NCBI GenBank assembly: GCA_037176705.1
Contig: CM073885.1
Location: 160,260,290 to 160,324,289, forward strand
Length of the DNA stretch: 64,000 bases
Direction: 5' to 3'
DNA from: Molossus alvarezi
Taxonomy: Eukaryota > Chordata > Mammalia > Chiroptera > Molossidae
Below the pieces are notes generated by a model. It was not told where the DNA came from and searched no databases. It saw only the letters and a program-made list of their open reading frames with translations. Below are positions 41,252 to 52,500 of this stretch, one piece after another. Each line of letters opens with the position of its first letter. The first letter of the stretch is position 1. The position numbers and the translations under genes were made by a program.

Positions 41252-41491
41252 GTTTTTTTAATCCTCACCCAAAGATATTTTTTTCATTGATTTTTAGAGG
41301 GAGTAGAAGAGAGAGAGGGAGGTGGGTGGAGAGAGAGAGAGAGAAACATCGAGTGGTTGTCTCCTGCACCATACCAGCTGGGGCCCAGGATCAAACCTGC
41401 AATCCAGGTACATGCCCTTGATCAGGAATCAAACCCTTGATCCTTTGGTCCGTGGGTTGACGCTCTAACTGCTGAGCCAAACCAGCCAGGG
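41252..41491 (-). mobile_element. Ves SINE, older (reverse pair)
   Basis: AATCCTCACCCAAAGATATT, GA tract, GCCAAACCAGCCAGGGC. It abuts the preceding copy; TCTTTTG / TCTTGGT flank it. Confidence 0.9.
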
Positions 41492-41919
41492 CTCTTGGTT
41501 TTAACTTCTATATATATGGTAAAATAATGTATTTATCACCAATATAAACAATGTTCTTTCCGTTCTCAGTAATTTTTAAGAGTGTAAAGAAGTCCTGATA
41601 TGAAACGATATGAGGATCTTGGTAAACTCTGGCTATAAGTGGAGAGGGAAATTAAAAGCCATCGAGAGACATATACAGTGTCCTCAGGGGAAAAATAAGG
41701 TATACCTCTACCCCATAATTTTTTTTCATAAAGATCACTGAAAACATGAGGTTCATGAAGTGTCTCCTCTTCCATTTAATAAATGTTTGAGAGGAAGAAA
41801 AGAATACTAGGATGGACACTGGAAATGTGAATTTAATAGAAATAATGCACATAACATGCTTATAATAGTAAGCAATCAAGAAAAAAGTTAAGTTTAAAAA
41901 ATCTGAATATTAATTCAAA

Positions 41920-42060
41920 ATTCACTATTATTTACTTTGAGACCTTGGATAAATTATTTAATTTCTCTGAATCTATTTCCACATCTAGAACACAGCAATA
42001 ACACAATATATAGTACTCTCTATATACTGCAACTACTCATGGAATTATGGGGAGATCACA
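41920..42060 (+). mobile_element. MIR fragment
   Basis: TTTACTTTGAGACCTTGGAT, TTTCTCTGAATCTATTTCC. Confidence 0.45.
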
Positions 42061-42354
42061 ATAAAAAAAATAAGATAATGAAAGCAAATAAACAATAGAA
42101 TTGTTATGTTACATGGTCACTCAGTTATTTTAGAAATCCTGACACTTTCCCATAGAACTTTTGTGCTCAGAGAATCTTTAAAAACTCTTATACATATAAA
42201 ACCTTTGTGATGACATATTTTGTGGCCTTCCAAAGTATGATATAGGCATTTCTATTTTTATATTCTGCCTGTTCTTTAAACAATGTCAGACATGTAAATA
42301 GGCAAAATCATAACTGCAACTTGACAAAACCTTTTGCTGGTAATAATGTCAAGT

Positions 42355-42392
42355 TATATATATATATTATAATATATATATATATATATATA

Positions 42393-42422
<30 letters not shown>
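42355..42422. repeat. (AT)n-(AC)n microsatellite
   Basis: Alternating TA with short interruptions to 42410, then AC to 42422. Confidence 0.9.
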
Positions 42423-42423
<1 letters not shown>

Positions 42424-42520
42424 TTTAAACTGGATGTGCATGAAAAGATTATCAAGATGTCCACCCAAAAGATCTTAACAATTGTTACCCTGGGTGGTAC
42501 AATATAGGATGTTTTATATT

Positions 42521-42717
42521 TTTAAAAAAATATATTTTTTATTGATTTTTAGAGAGAAATATTGATGTGAAAGCAAAATATCCATCAGCTGCCTCCTGCA
42601 TGCATCCTACTGGGAATCAAACCTGAAACCTGGGCATGTGCCCAAACTGGGAATTGAACCAGCAACTTTTTGGTGCATGCAACCATGCCCAACCAACTGA
42701 GTCACACCAACCAGGGC
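42521..42717 (-). mobile_element. Ves SINE, older, reverse
   Basis: TTTATTGATTTTTAGAGAGA, CATCAGCTGCCTCCTGCATG, CTGAGTCACACCAACCAGGG. Confidence 0.85.
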
Positions 42718-42925
42718 TATATTTTCTTCTTTTAGTTTTACTTTTATAATTAACATGTAATCAGAAGACTGTTAAAGCTATTTTCACCTTGGAAAAAAAA
42801 AAAAAAGCACTCGAAAATTAAATCTTACACAAATTCAAAACAAAGAAACTTGTCATTTGAGGATACAAGAAAATTTGAGAGTGTATTTCATTAGGCAATA
42901 AATAGAGCAACTTAAAAATGCTTTT

Positions 42926-43061
42926 ATATATATATTTTTTATTGATTTTAGAGAGAGGGAGAGAGAAACACTGATTGCCTCCTTTTGTGCCCTGACTGGG
43001 GATTGAACTTGCCACCTTTCGGCGTGAAGTGATGCTCCAACTGAGCCACACAGGCCAGGGC
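42926..43061 (-). mobile_element. Ves SINE, internally deleted, reverse (cluster 1/4)
   Basis: TTTTTTATTGATTTTAGAGA to CTGAGCCACACAGGCCAGGG. AATAGAGCA lies before and CAATAGAGCATTTT after. Confidence 0.85.
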
Positions 43062-43079
43062 AGCAATAGAGCATTTTAA

Positions 43080-43276
43080 AAAAATAGATTTTTATTGATT
43101 TTTTTTAAAGAGAGAGGAAGGGGGAGATAGAAACATTGATGTGAGAACACATTCATCAGCTACCTCCTGCATGTTCCCTACTGGGGATCAAGCCTGCAAC
43201 CAGGGTATGTGCCCTGACCAGGAATCGAACCAGGACCCCTGTCCATATGATGATGCTAAATACACTGCAGCTGGGC
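43080..43276 (-). mobile_element. Ves SINE, reverse (cluster 2/4)
   Basis: GATTTTTATTGATTTTTTTT, CATCAGCTACCTCCTGCATG, ends CTGGGCC; CAATAGAACACTTTT follows. Confidence 0.85.
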
Positions 43277-43322
43277 CAATAGAACACTTTTTAAAAAAAA
43301 TTTTTTTTTCTTTATTGATTTT

Positions 43323-43594
43323 CTTTCTTCTTCTTCTTCTTCTTCTTATTATTATTATACTATCCTCACCCGAGGACATTTTTCCATTTTTTGTTCAGAT
43401 AGAGTGGGAGGGAAAGAGAGGAAGAGAGAGAGAAACATCGACATGAAAGGGACACACTGAGTGGTTGCCACCTGCACGACCCATCCGGGGATGGGGACAA
43501 ACTGCAATCGAAGTACGTGCCCTTAGCGGGAACCGAACCCGGGTCTCTGGACCGCAGGCTGATGTTCTAACCGCTGAGCCAAACCAGCCAGGGC
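43323..43594 (-). mobile_element. Ves SINE, type A, nested (cluster 3/4)
   Basis: (TTC)n(TTA)n tail, ATCCTCACCCGAGGACATTT, full body to CCAAACCAGCCAGGGC. It splits the next SINE; TTATTGATTTT / TCATTGATTTT flank it. Confidence 0.92.
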
Positions 43595-43796
43595 TCTTCA
43601 TTGATTTTAGAGAATGGAAGTGAGAGGGAGAGAGAGATAGAAACATCGATAAGAGAGAACATCGACTGGCCGCCTCCTGCATGCTCCACACTGGGGATCG
43701 GGCCCACAGCCTGTGCATGTGCCCTGACCAGGAATCGAACCTGTGACCTCTTGATGCATGGGTCGATACTCCATCACTGAGCCACACCGGCTGGGT
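43595..43796 (-). mobile_element. Ves SINE, type B, host of nested copy (cluster 4/4)
   Basis: TTGATTTTAGAGAATGGAAG, GGCCGCCTCCTGCATGCTCC, CTCTTGATGCATGGGTCGAT; CAATAGAGCACTTTT follows. Its tail lies at about 43297-43322. Confidence 0.9.
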
Positions 43797-44004
43797 CAAT
43801 AGAGCACTTTTGATGACAATTTCAAATTTGATATGTTTAGGGAAAAAAAAATCATATAAATCTGACCAATAAAGTCAGAAGCAGTGGTATTTCTTTCCTT
43901 TCTGTGTTTCTAAACAAACTATAAATTATGCAAAAGATGTACTTACTGGCCATTTTCCCATAGGACACAAAGATGACACTGTCATTTTTTTTTCTTCTTC
44001 CATG

Positions 44005-44150
44005 TAATTTACTGACTTGATAGATATTTACTGAACACCTATGTTCAGGTATCATTCTGGGTGCTGGGACACAGTGGTCACTAAGACTGAGAGTCTCTGC
44101 TCTCACAGTGCTTAATAATCTAATGGAGGAAGCAGTCAAATAAGTAAATT
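44005..44150 (-). mobile_element. L2 3' end, reverse
   Basis: TATTTACTGAACACCTATGT, CTGGGTGCTGGGACACAGTG, CTCTCACAGTGCTTAATAAT. Confidence 0.6.
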
Positions 44151-44224
44151 ACTACATGGATATGGAAGAAATTCTTGAATAAACCCTTATGATATTTTAT
44201 TCTACAAGTTTCAATAATCTACTT

Positions 44225-44442
44225 CAGGGGGTGACAAACTTCTTGTAAAGGTCTAGACAGTAAGTACTTTAAGGCTTGTGGTCCACAGTCTCTGTTGCAA
44301 CTACTCACTCTGCCATTACAGTGTGAAAATAGCCACACACAATACATACACAATTCAGTGTGGCTATGTTCTAATAAAATTTTGTTTACAAAACTAGGTG
44401 TGGGGTGGAACTGACACATTAGCCATGATTTGCCAACCCCTG
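44225..44442. mobile_element. Nonautonomous hAT element, complete
   Basis: Ends CAGGGGGTGACAAAC and TTTGCCAACCCCTG; 8-bp target ATCTACTT (44217-44224) and ATCTAGTT (44443-44450). Body has AAGGCTTGTGGTCCACAGTC and CTAATAAAATTTTGTTTACA. Confidence 0.85.
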
Positions 44443-44450
44443 ATCTAGTT

Positions 44451-45195
44451 AAGAGCTGACAATAACTTTGAAGTAAAATCTTAACACACTTTCCCAAAGC
44501 ATTTAGACTTAGTAGTTCAACTATCTGAGTTGGTATTTTCTGAAAACAATGACTTATACATATGTTTATTTTATTTAAAAGTCTTTATAACTTTGGAAAA
44601 AATCCTAAGATATAACTAAGTAGTCAGCCTCATCAAAAGGCTGCTTCTTTGTGAACTTAGAATCATATCTGAATTCTCTTTGTGCTTCTGTCAATAATTT
44701 GATACAGAATAATCATAAAAAATTTTACTTTTGGTTTCTGTATCTTTAGAAATAGAAGATTACTGCCACCTTATCTCCATGAAAACTAACTATAATAATA
44801 AAGCACATCCACAAAGTTTGCACTGGTAAAAAAACAAACAAACAGTTTTTTAATTTTACCACTAAGTAAAGATACTTCTTCTTTTCAAGTCTGCTGGGAA
44901 CCAAAGAGAGAAATAAATGGAAAATCCTCTGTAATAAGATCTAGAGTCTGATATGTGCTACTCATCTTGCACCTTTCCCTTCAATAATGGCAGATTACTT
45001 GTGTTGTTTTATTCAGAGAATAAGCTTTTTCATTAGTAACTCACTGAGGATCTCAATGCTCTAGTAAATGTTTTCTGATAAATAGAGTGTGGCTAGCCTT
45101 CTCTTCAAAATGAAAAAATCTTTTTATTTCAAAAGAAAACCATGATTGCCTGTAAGAGGAAAAATCAAACTAAATAAAATTATAAAAAGAAAAAG
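44451..45195. other. Intergenic between HSPA14 and SUV39H2, nothing recognised
   Basis: AT-rich sequence, no ORF or repeat I can support. Confidence 0.4.
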
Positions 45196-45198
45196 TAT

Positions 45199-45298
45199 GC
45201 CCTGGCCGGTTTGGCTGAGCGGTTGGAGTGTCAGCCTGTGGGCAAGAGAGTCCCGGGTTCAGGTCCCGCTAGGGGCATGTACCAAAAAAAAAAAAAAA
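45199..45298 (+). mobile_element. Short tRNA-only SINE (Ves head plus poly(A)), copy 1
   Basis: Only the head GCCCTGGCCGGTTTGGCTGA through GCTAGGGGCATGTACC, then A15. No CT body. Short A-rich target similarity AAAAAGTA. Confidence 0.85.
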
Positions 45299-45342
45299 GT
45301 AAAAGCACCTCCCCTACATTTCCCTTTAAAAAAGGGTTTACT

Positions 45343-45546
45343 GCCCAGCCGCTGTGGCTCTGTGGTTGAGCATCGACCCATGCACCAAGAGGTTGCTGGT
45401 TCGATTCCCCGTCGGGGCACATGCCCAGGTTGTGGGTCCGATCTCCAGTGGAGGGCATGCAGGAGGCAGCCAATAGATGTTCTGTCATCGACTTTTCTCT
45501 TTCTCTCTCCCTCTCCCTTCTTCTCTCTCTGAAATCAATAAGGAGG
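45343..45546 (+). mobile_element. Ves SINE, type B
   Basis: Target AAAGGGTTTACT / AAAGAGTTTACT around a complete type B body. Confidence 0.93.
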
Positions 45547-45727
45547 AAAAGAGTTTACTGTTTGGCCTTTTAGACATTTTTCTATACACCATTGATGAGT
45601 TTGAGTTTTTCTTTTAAGCAAAAATGGTATCCTACTTTGTACATGGTTCTAAAAATTTTTTTTTCACTTAATACCAAAGGCTTTTCAATTGTTCTCTTAA
45701 TCATCTAATAAGAATAGAAGATTTCTT

Positions 45728-45942
45728 GTCCTGGCTGGGTGGCTCGGTTAGAGCATTGTCTCATACACAAAAAGGTTGCTGGTTTGCTTTCCAGTCAGGA
45801 CACATTACCCAGGTTTCGGGTTTGATCCCGATTGGGCACATGTGAGAGGCATCGAGTGATGTTTCTCTCTTACATCGATCTTTCTCTCTCTCTCAATATA
45901 AATAAAAACATATCCATGGGGGAAGATTAAAAATAATAATAA
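45728..45942 (+). mobile_element. Ves SINE, older variant (pair, first)
   Basis: GTCCTGGCTGGGTGGCTCGG head, ACATATCCATGGGGGAAG end. AATAGAAGATTTCT precedes the pair. Confidence 0.82.
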
Positions 45943-46147
45943 CCCGGCCAGTGGACTGAGCGTCATTCCATGGACTGAGAGGTCCAGGTTCAATTCCTGG
46001 TCAAGGCACATGCCCGGGTTGCAGGCTCAATCCCCAGTAGGGGGCATGCAAGAGGCAGCCTATTAGTGTTTCTCACATCAATGTTTCTATCTCTCTTCTT
46101 CTCTCTAAAAAATCAATAAAAACGTATTTAAAAAAATAACAATAAAA
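45943..46147 (+). mobile_element. Ves SINE, type B-like (pair, second)
   Basis: CCCGGCCAGTGGACTGAGCG head lacking a few bases; CCAGTAGGGGGCATGCAAGA. AATAGAAGACTTCC follows the pair. Confidence 0.85.
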
Positions 46148-46350
46148 AATAGAAGACTTCCTGAAATCAGAAGTTATAGAAACAAAATAATTTTAAGAAC
46201 ACAATGTTAAATTCCCAGTAAAATGTCTTTCCATTCACTCAATGTAACTCTAACTAGTTTCATGATAGAAAAAGTTTCTTATATTTCCCACTACTGATTT
46301 ATCTTAAATGGAAAACAAAAAAGGTTGCAACATTTATCAATATATTATAG

Positions 46351-46356
46351 TTTAAT
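46351..46356 (-). terminator. Candidate HSPA14 polyadenylation signal (ATTAAA)
   Basis: ATTAAA on the minus strand (TTTAAT on plus) about 115 bases past the stop codon, in AT-rich sequence. Cleavage here is inferred. Confidence 0.35.
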
Positions 46357-46470
46357 ACAAACAGATTACACAGTTCATCCAAAAGTATTTTAATATAAAC
46401 ATCACTTATAAACAAAACCAAATAATGTTGATATTTTAGTTCTAAAAAAATTCATGGTTTTTCTAAAATG

Positions 46471-46549
46471 CTACGATGCCACCTCAATAGTGATTGCTTC
46501 ACATTTTCCAGTCTCTTGATCTGTGCATGTCACATGTAAAGATCCATCC
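46471..46549 (-). CDS. HSPA14: HSPA14 last coding exon
   Basis: 79 nt of coding sequence after an acceptor ending CATTTAG. It encodes [20 protein letters not shown] and IEVAS, then TAG at 46473-46471. Confidence 0.94.
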
Positions 46550-49500
46550 CTAAATGAACAAAAAAGATAATACTTCATAAGCTCATTTTATACAAATAGA
46601 AAATCCTTAAGAAATTACTTGAGGACTTTGCATAAATGAGATAACTTTAATTTTTGAAAGAAGAGTATTAAAATAAACAAGTTTAGTGTCTTTAAATGTA
46701 GTATCTTTTGCTATAATTAGGTAGTTAAAAATTTTCTCCTAGCATGCTTTCGTTTGGAAGGAGCTCACCTACACCTTTCCCTTCTCCCTTTCCTTCCCCC
46801 ACAGGTGTGTACCTCCTAAACTCTAAGGGACCCCATGAGACTTCTTGCAACCAGGGGAGCAGTGGGCAGTGACAGCTCATCTTAGACTAATCCCCTGAAC
46901 CTGTCTCCAAGGACCCCTTTCTCTGACTTCCCAGTGAGTCAATGCAGCCCAGCCTAGGCTCTCCTGTTGCTTCTTCTATGCTAAGCCCTTTCTTGATTCA
47001 CTATCACAACATACTCTCAATCACCCCCAATCCTCCAAAAAAATTCCTCCTAGACCACTGAGACCCAAGGTATATTCCCTGAAAACCCACAATGATAAAG
47101 ATCTTAAGTTCAAGACTTTATTCAAGCTCAAGATGCATCGTGCCGTTTTCAAGTCCAGGTCAAGACAAATGTACCCTAATAAATTCAATATTCTTGCTAA
47201 GTATAGTTTATAAAATTAATGGTCCCGAATGTTAATTTCAAAATGATTTACTTGCAAGACATAGTTTTATGGATGAACTGTTGTTAGGGAAGTGGTAATA
47301 AATGGATTTAATTAGTAATTTATTTCCTAGAGATTTTCTGTAGCAATATTGAAATAAAATTATCCTTTCAGGATAATATAAATTATGTAAACCTTAGAAA
47401 ATTATATTTAAAAATGAATGAAGATTATATATCCCAACTTGCATAAACCAGTTTTTTGGTTGACTATACCCAAAATAATTAGAGTTCATAAAGACTTCCG
47501 GTCAAGATGGCAGGTAGGTAAACGCGGTATCGTATCGTCCCACAACCACATCAAAGTTACAACTAAACTACAGAACAACCATTATTCAAAACTGCCTGAA
47601 ATTGAGCTGAATGGAAGTCCTACAACTATGGAATTAAAGCAGCAGCCACATCCAGACTGGTAGGAGGGGCGGAGGTGGAGGGGCTGGTCCCACACCCACG
47701 TGTGGTGGATAAAAATCAGGAGGACACCTTGGCTGGGAAGGTCCTCCCTGAGGACTGAGGGGTCCTTGCCCCATAACAGGCACCCCGCTCAGGGTTCCAG
47801 TGCCAGGAAGAGAAGTCCCCATAACTTCTGGCTGGAAAAACCAGCAGGAACTGAGGCTCAGGGAGGCTGAGGCGGCTGGAGCCCAGGCAGCTCCTTTTAA
47901 AGGGCCCGCGCACAGACATATCAGACTCGCTCCCTCTAAGCTTGGAGGGGAGGCAGCTCGAGGGGTGCCAGAGCTATACAGGGAAGAACTGAGCTGTTTG
48001 GCATTGGAGCTAGGGCTGGTAAGGGGGCTTTCTCCGGGACAAAAGTGCTGTCAGAGACCTTTGTTCCTTTGGTAAGCCCTTCCCGGGGGCAGCAGACAGC
48101 CGCCATATCTGGGACTCCAGCAACCTGGCTCACACTGGTTGCCCCGCCCTGGTGATTCCCTGAGGCCCCGCCCCACTCAACTTTCAGGCCCACCCAAGCT
48201 GTTGCCAGTTGCTTAACCATAGGATTGGCCTGTCTTGGATCCTGCTTCAGGTTTTTCCTAAATTCTTTCAAACAAGCAGCATCTGGTCTCAGATAGCCCC
48301 ATACTACTCGTTAAGTAATACACAGAAACAAACTCAGAGAGGCAGCCAAAATGAGGAGACAAAGAAACAGGTCCCAAATGAAAGAACAGAATAAAACTCC
48401 AGGAAAAGAACTAAGCAAAATGGAGATAAGCAACCTAACAAATGCTGAGTTCAAAATACTGCTTATAAGGATGCTCAGTGAACTTAGTGAGGGCCTCAAG
48501 AGCATTAAGAAGGACCAGTCAGAAATGACAGATGTACAGTAAGAAACGAAGGAGGACTAACTGAAATAAAGAATAATTTACACAGATTCAATAGTAGAGT
48601 ACGTAAAGCCAAGAAGCAAACCATCGATTTGGAATACAAGGAAGCAAAAAACACCCAATCAGAACAGCAAATAGAAAAAAGAATCCAAAAAAATGAGGAT
48701 AGTGTAAGGAGCCTCTGGGACAACTTCAAGAGTGCCAACATTCGCATCTTGGGGGTGCCAGAAGGAGAAGAGAGAGAACAAGAAATTGAAAACCTATTTG
48801 AAACAATAATGGCAGAAAAATTCCCTAACTTGGTGAAGGAAACAGACATACAAGTCCAGGAAGCACAGAGAGTCCCCAAACAAGATGAACCCCAAGAGGC
48901 CCACACCAAGACACATCATCATCAAAATGCAAAAGGTTCAAGACAAAGACAGAATCTTAAAAGCAGCAAGAGAAAAGCAGTTAGTTACCTACAAGGGCGT
49001 TCCCATAAGATTGTCAGCTGATTTCTCTAAAGAAACTTTGCAGGCCAGAAGGGAGTGGCAAGAAATATTCAGAGTGATGAAAAGCAAGAACCTACAACCA
49101 AGATTACTCTATCCTGCAAAGCTGTCATTTAGAATCAATGGCCATATAAAGAGTTTCCCAGACAAAAAAGTTAAAGGAGTTCATCACCACCAAACCGTTA
49201 TAAATTATATGAAATGATAAAGGGTCTTTTTGAAAAAATAAAAATAAATGAACAAACAAAATGGCAATGAATACATATTTATCGACAATGGAATCTACAA
49301 ACAAAATGAACATGCAGAACAGAAACATTCTCATTGATACAGAGAACATTATGTTGGGTGCCAGATGGAAGGGGGCTTGGGGGAATGGGTAACAAAGGTG
49401 AAGGGATTAAGAAGAACAAATTGGTTGCTAGACTGACAAACCTCAAAGAGAAGGGGATTAGGTGGTGGGAAGAAATAAACCAAAGAACTTATATGCATAA

Positions 49501-52500
49501 CCAATGGACACAGACAGCAGTGTGGAAAAAGGCAGGTGGGTGTGGGAAGGGGGGGGTCAATGGGGGAAAAATGAGGAACATCTGTAATATATTCAACAAT
49601 GAAGATAAAAAAAGAAAAAAACAAGAAGAAGAAAAAAAAATAGTTCATAAAAAATTTAGAATGCAGCCCTGGCCAGTTTGGCTCAGCAGTTGGAGCATTG
49701 GCCTGTGGACCAGAGTCCCAGGTTGGGTTCCCGCTAAGGGCACCTACCAAAAAAAATTTTTGAATGCAAATGACCTGAGATGTACTTTTCTTTGTAAAAT
49801 ATAGTAATTCTACAGGACAAAAATGTAAATCACTAATAAAAAATAAGTTTTTACTAACTGATTTTCCCAGAATGACAATGGGTAAAGAATCAATAAACTA
49901 ACAAAAATGTTCAAGTCTCAAAGTGAATTTTCTTAACATCAAAAGTAGTTTAATTTTGTACCTTTTCATAGTAAGAACAGCTAATATGTCATGTAGTCCA
50001 TTTTCTTTTTTATTTAAATCCTGGAGTATAACCTGTTTATGCAAAAATAACACAGAGATGATTCAGTACTTTGACATAATAATAAACAGACACATCGATT
50101 AATTCAGTGGACTAAATCCTTACTTATTATTGAAACAAAACTTTAAAAATAGGGCAGTGTTCAATTCTCCTACCAGTTATAAAAACTCAGCTTTCTTAAC
50201 CATGAAATGAAATGTTTCCTCTAGGAGGGCACAGAAGATAACTAGTATGTTTGTCCCTCTTAAACATCCTAGATTAAAATGATTGTTTCTATGAAGTATT
50301 GTTTGTCTCAGAAAATAAAGACGGCTTTTCTTTGTGGTAAATAAGTCATACCAGAACATATAAATTATATTTTGGTGAGCCTTCTCTAAATACTTTAAAA
50401 AATTCAAATGTTTTTAATATACTCAGAAAACCTATTTAAAAGAAACCTGTGGCAAATTCTTTTGTACAACTAAGATTACATTTGTAAGTTAGAGATACTA
50501 GTGAATTTACTATAAAATTCCTCTGTTTCCTAAAGAAAGGTAGACCAACACATCAAGTTTGGAAGTAACTTTTCGGATTTTGACATTATTAAATCTTCTG
50601 ACCTAAGGCAAGGCACTAAGTATCTTGCTTTACTCATTTATAAAAGGAGAAGGTTAGAACAGATGGGTTCTCTAAAAGATTCTCTCTCCAAATTCAGTGT
50701 ATGAGACTAACTCTTCACTTCTGGCATCTGTATATAGGCTATATAGAAGATAAATATATCTGCCACATAGGATATACTAGTGATAGTAGCTGCAGACTCT
50801 CAGAGTAGTATGTCAAGAGAAAAGGTAGTAATGTATGACAGAGAAGCTAAGGGAATACCAAGACTGCCACCCGAGGTTAGAAATCTGGTACAAAGGCCCT
50901 GGCCAGTTTGGCTCAGCAGAGTGTAGGCCTGTGGACCAAAGAGTCACAGGTTTGATTCCGGTCAAGGGCATGTACCTCGGTTGCAGTTTGGCCCCCAGCC
51001 CTGGTAGGGGTCATGCAGGAGACAACCAGTCGATGTGTCTCTTTCACATCGATGTTTCTTTGTCTCTCTCCCTTCCTCCCTCCCACTCTGACAATAAATG
51101 AAAAAATGTCCTCAGGAGAGGACTTAAAAAAAAAATGCACATAACAATGTCTATCTCACAGCATTTTGGGAGTACATTTGTAAAGTGCCTACTATAGCAC
51201 CTGGCATTCAGCAAACAAAAAATGTCATTTTTCCTGCCACATACCTTATCACCAAGGAGAGTCAAGAACTCAAAGAGAAAAAGAATAAATACAAACTGTA
51301 TTTTTTTTTTATTCTCCTGTAACTCTTTCAAATAAAAATTTCCCATTTCTTCTTTCTTACAGAAACAAGTAAGTAGAATTAATCCATTTATAAAAATGTA
51401 TTAAATGTTTTATACACATTTTTTATTAACTGATACTAAACTGAGTCTAATCCAGAAAGAAAACCTAAACAGTTTCATGTGACTAATTCATAATCCAATT
51501 TATGTATTCACCTGTGCAAACTTGTTTTCCTCTTTTGCAGAGCTTTTCCCCTCAGACTCATAGAGTTCAAGGCATACTGAAGATATACTTCCCGGGGCTT
51601 GTAATGTGTGTTGTCTTCGAGCTGGCAAAGGTGTCCCTGATGGAAACAGTACTGTGAAACTGTTGGCTCCTGATTCATCAACTCCCTAATAAGTAGGAAA
51701 ATAATATGCGTATCTGTTGAGATATGTATTGCTACAATTATAAAAAGTATAATAATCCTTGCTGATAATTGTTGCAAATTACAGATAGACAAGAGAATAA
51801 TAATGATCCTTAATCCCAACCCACTTTAAAATTATAAATTTATTATTAAAATTAGTTAAAAAATTAATTTGTTAGATAAATACCAACTTAAAGAAAATAC
51901 AGCCCTGGCCAGTGTGGCTCAGTTGATTGGAGTGTTGTCCCATTCATTGAAAGGCTGCAGGTTCTATTCCCAGTCAGGGCACATACTTAGGTTTCAAGTT
52001 TGATCCCCCATTGGGGTGTGTACGAGGCAACTGATTGATGTATCTCTCTCACAGTAATGTTTCTCACTCTCTCTCTCCCTCTCTAAAATCAATTTAAAAA
52101 AAGAATATATAAAACTCATTAAAAGTAAAACTATAAATATAAATTTAAAATTTTTACCAGTATACACAGTTTTATTGTAAAAACATGGTGTTCATGGAAA
52201 CATATGGCATCAAATTTATACCACTTTTACGGAAAAGAAAAGCTAGCCCTGGCCGGTTTGGTTCAGAGGTTAGAGTGTTGGCCCCAGGACCAATGAGTCA
52301 CAGGTTCGATTCCTGGTCAAGGGCACGTACCTTAGTTGTGGTTTGTCCCCGGCCCTGGCCGGGGTCGTATGGGAGGCAACCAGTCAATGTGTCCCTCTCA
52401 CATCGATGTTTCTCTCTTTCTCCCTTTTTCTCCCACTCTATCTGAAGATGAATAGAAAAATATTCTCAGGTGAGGATTAAAAGAAGAAAGAAAAGAAAAG

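Noticed and set aside
43395..43799. 134-codon minus-strand ORF and many similar ones rich in SLSLSLP
   Set aside because: They run through Ves SINE copies; the Ser-Leu repeats are translations of the CT tract.
49334..49804. 156-codon plus-strand ORF
   Set aside because: It covers the half-L1 3'UTR and a short SINE; composition is Lys/Gly-rich from purine-rich DNA.
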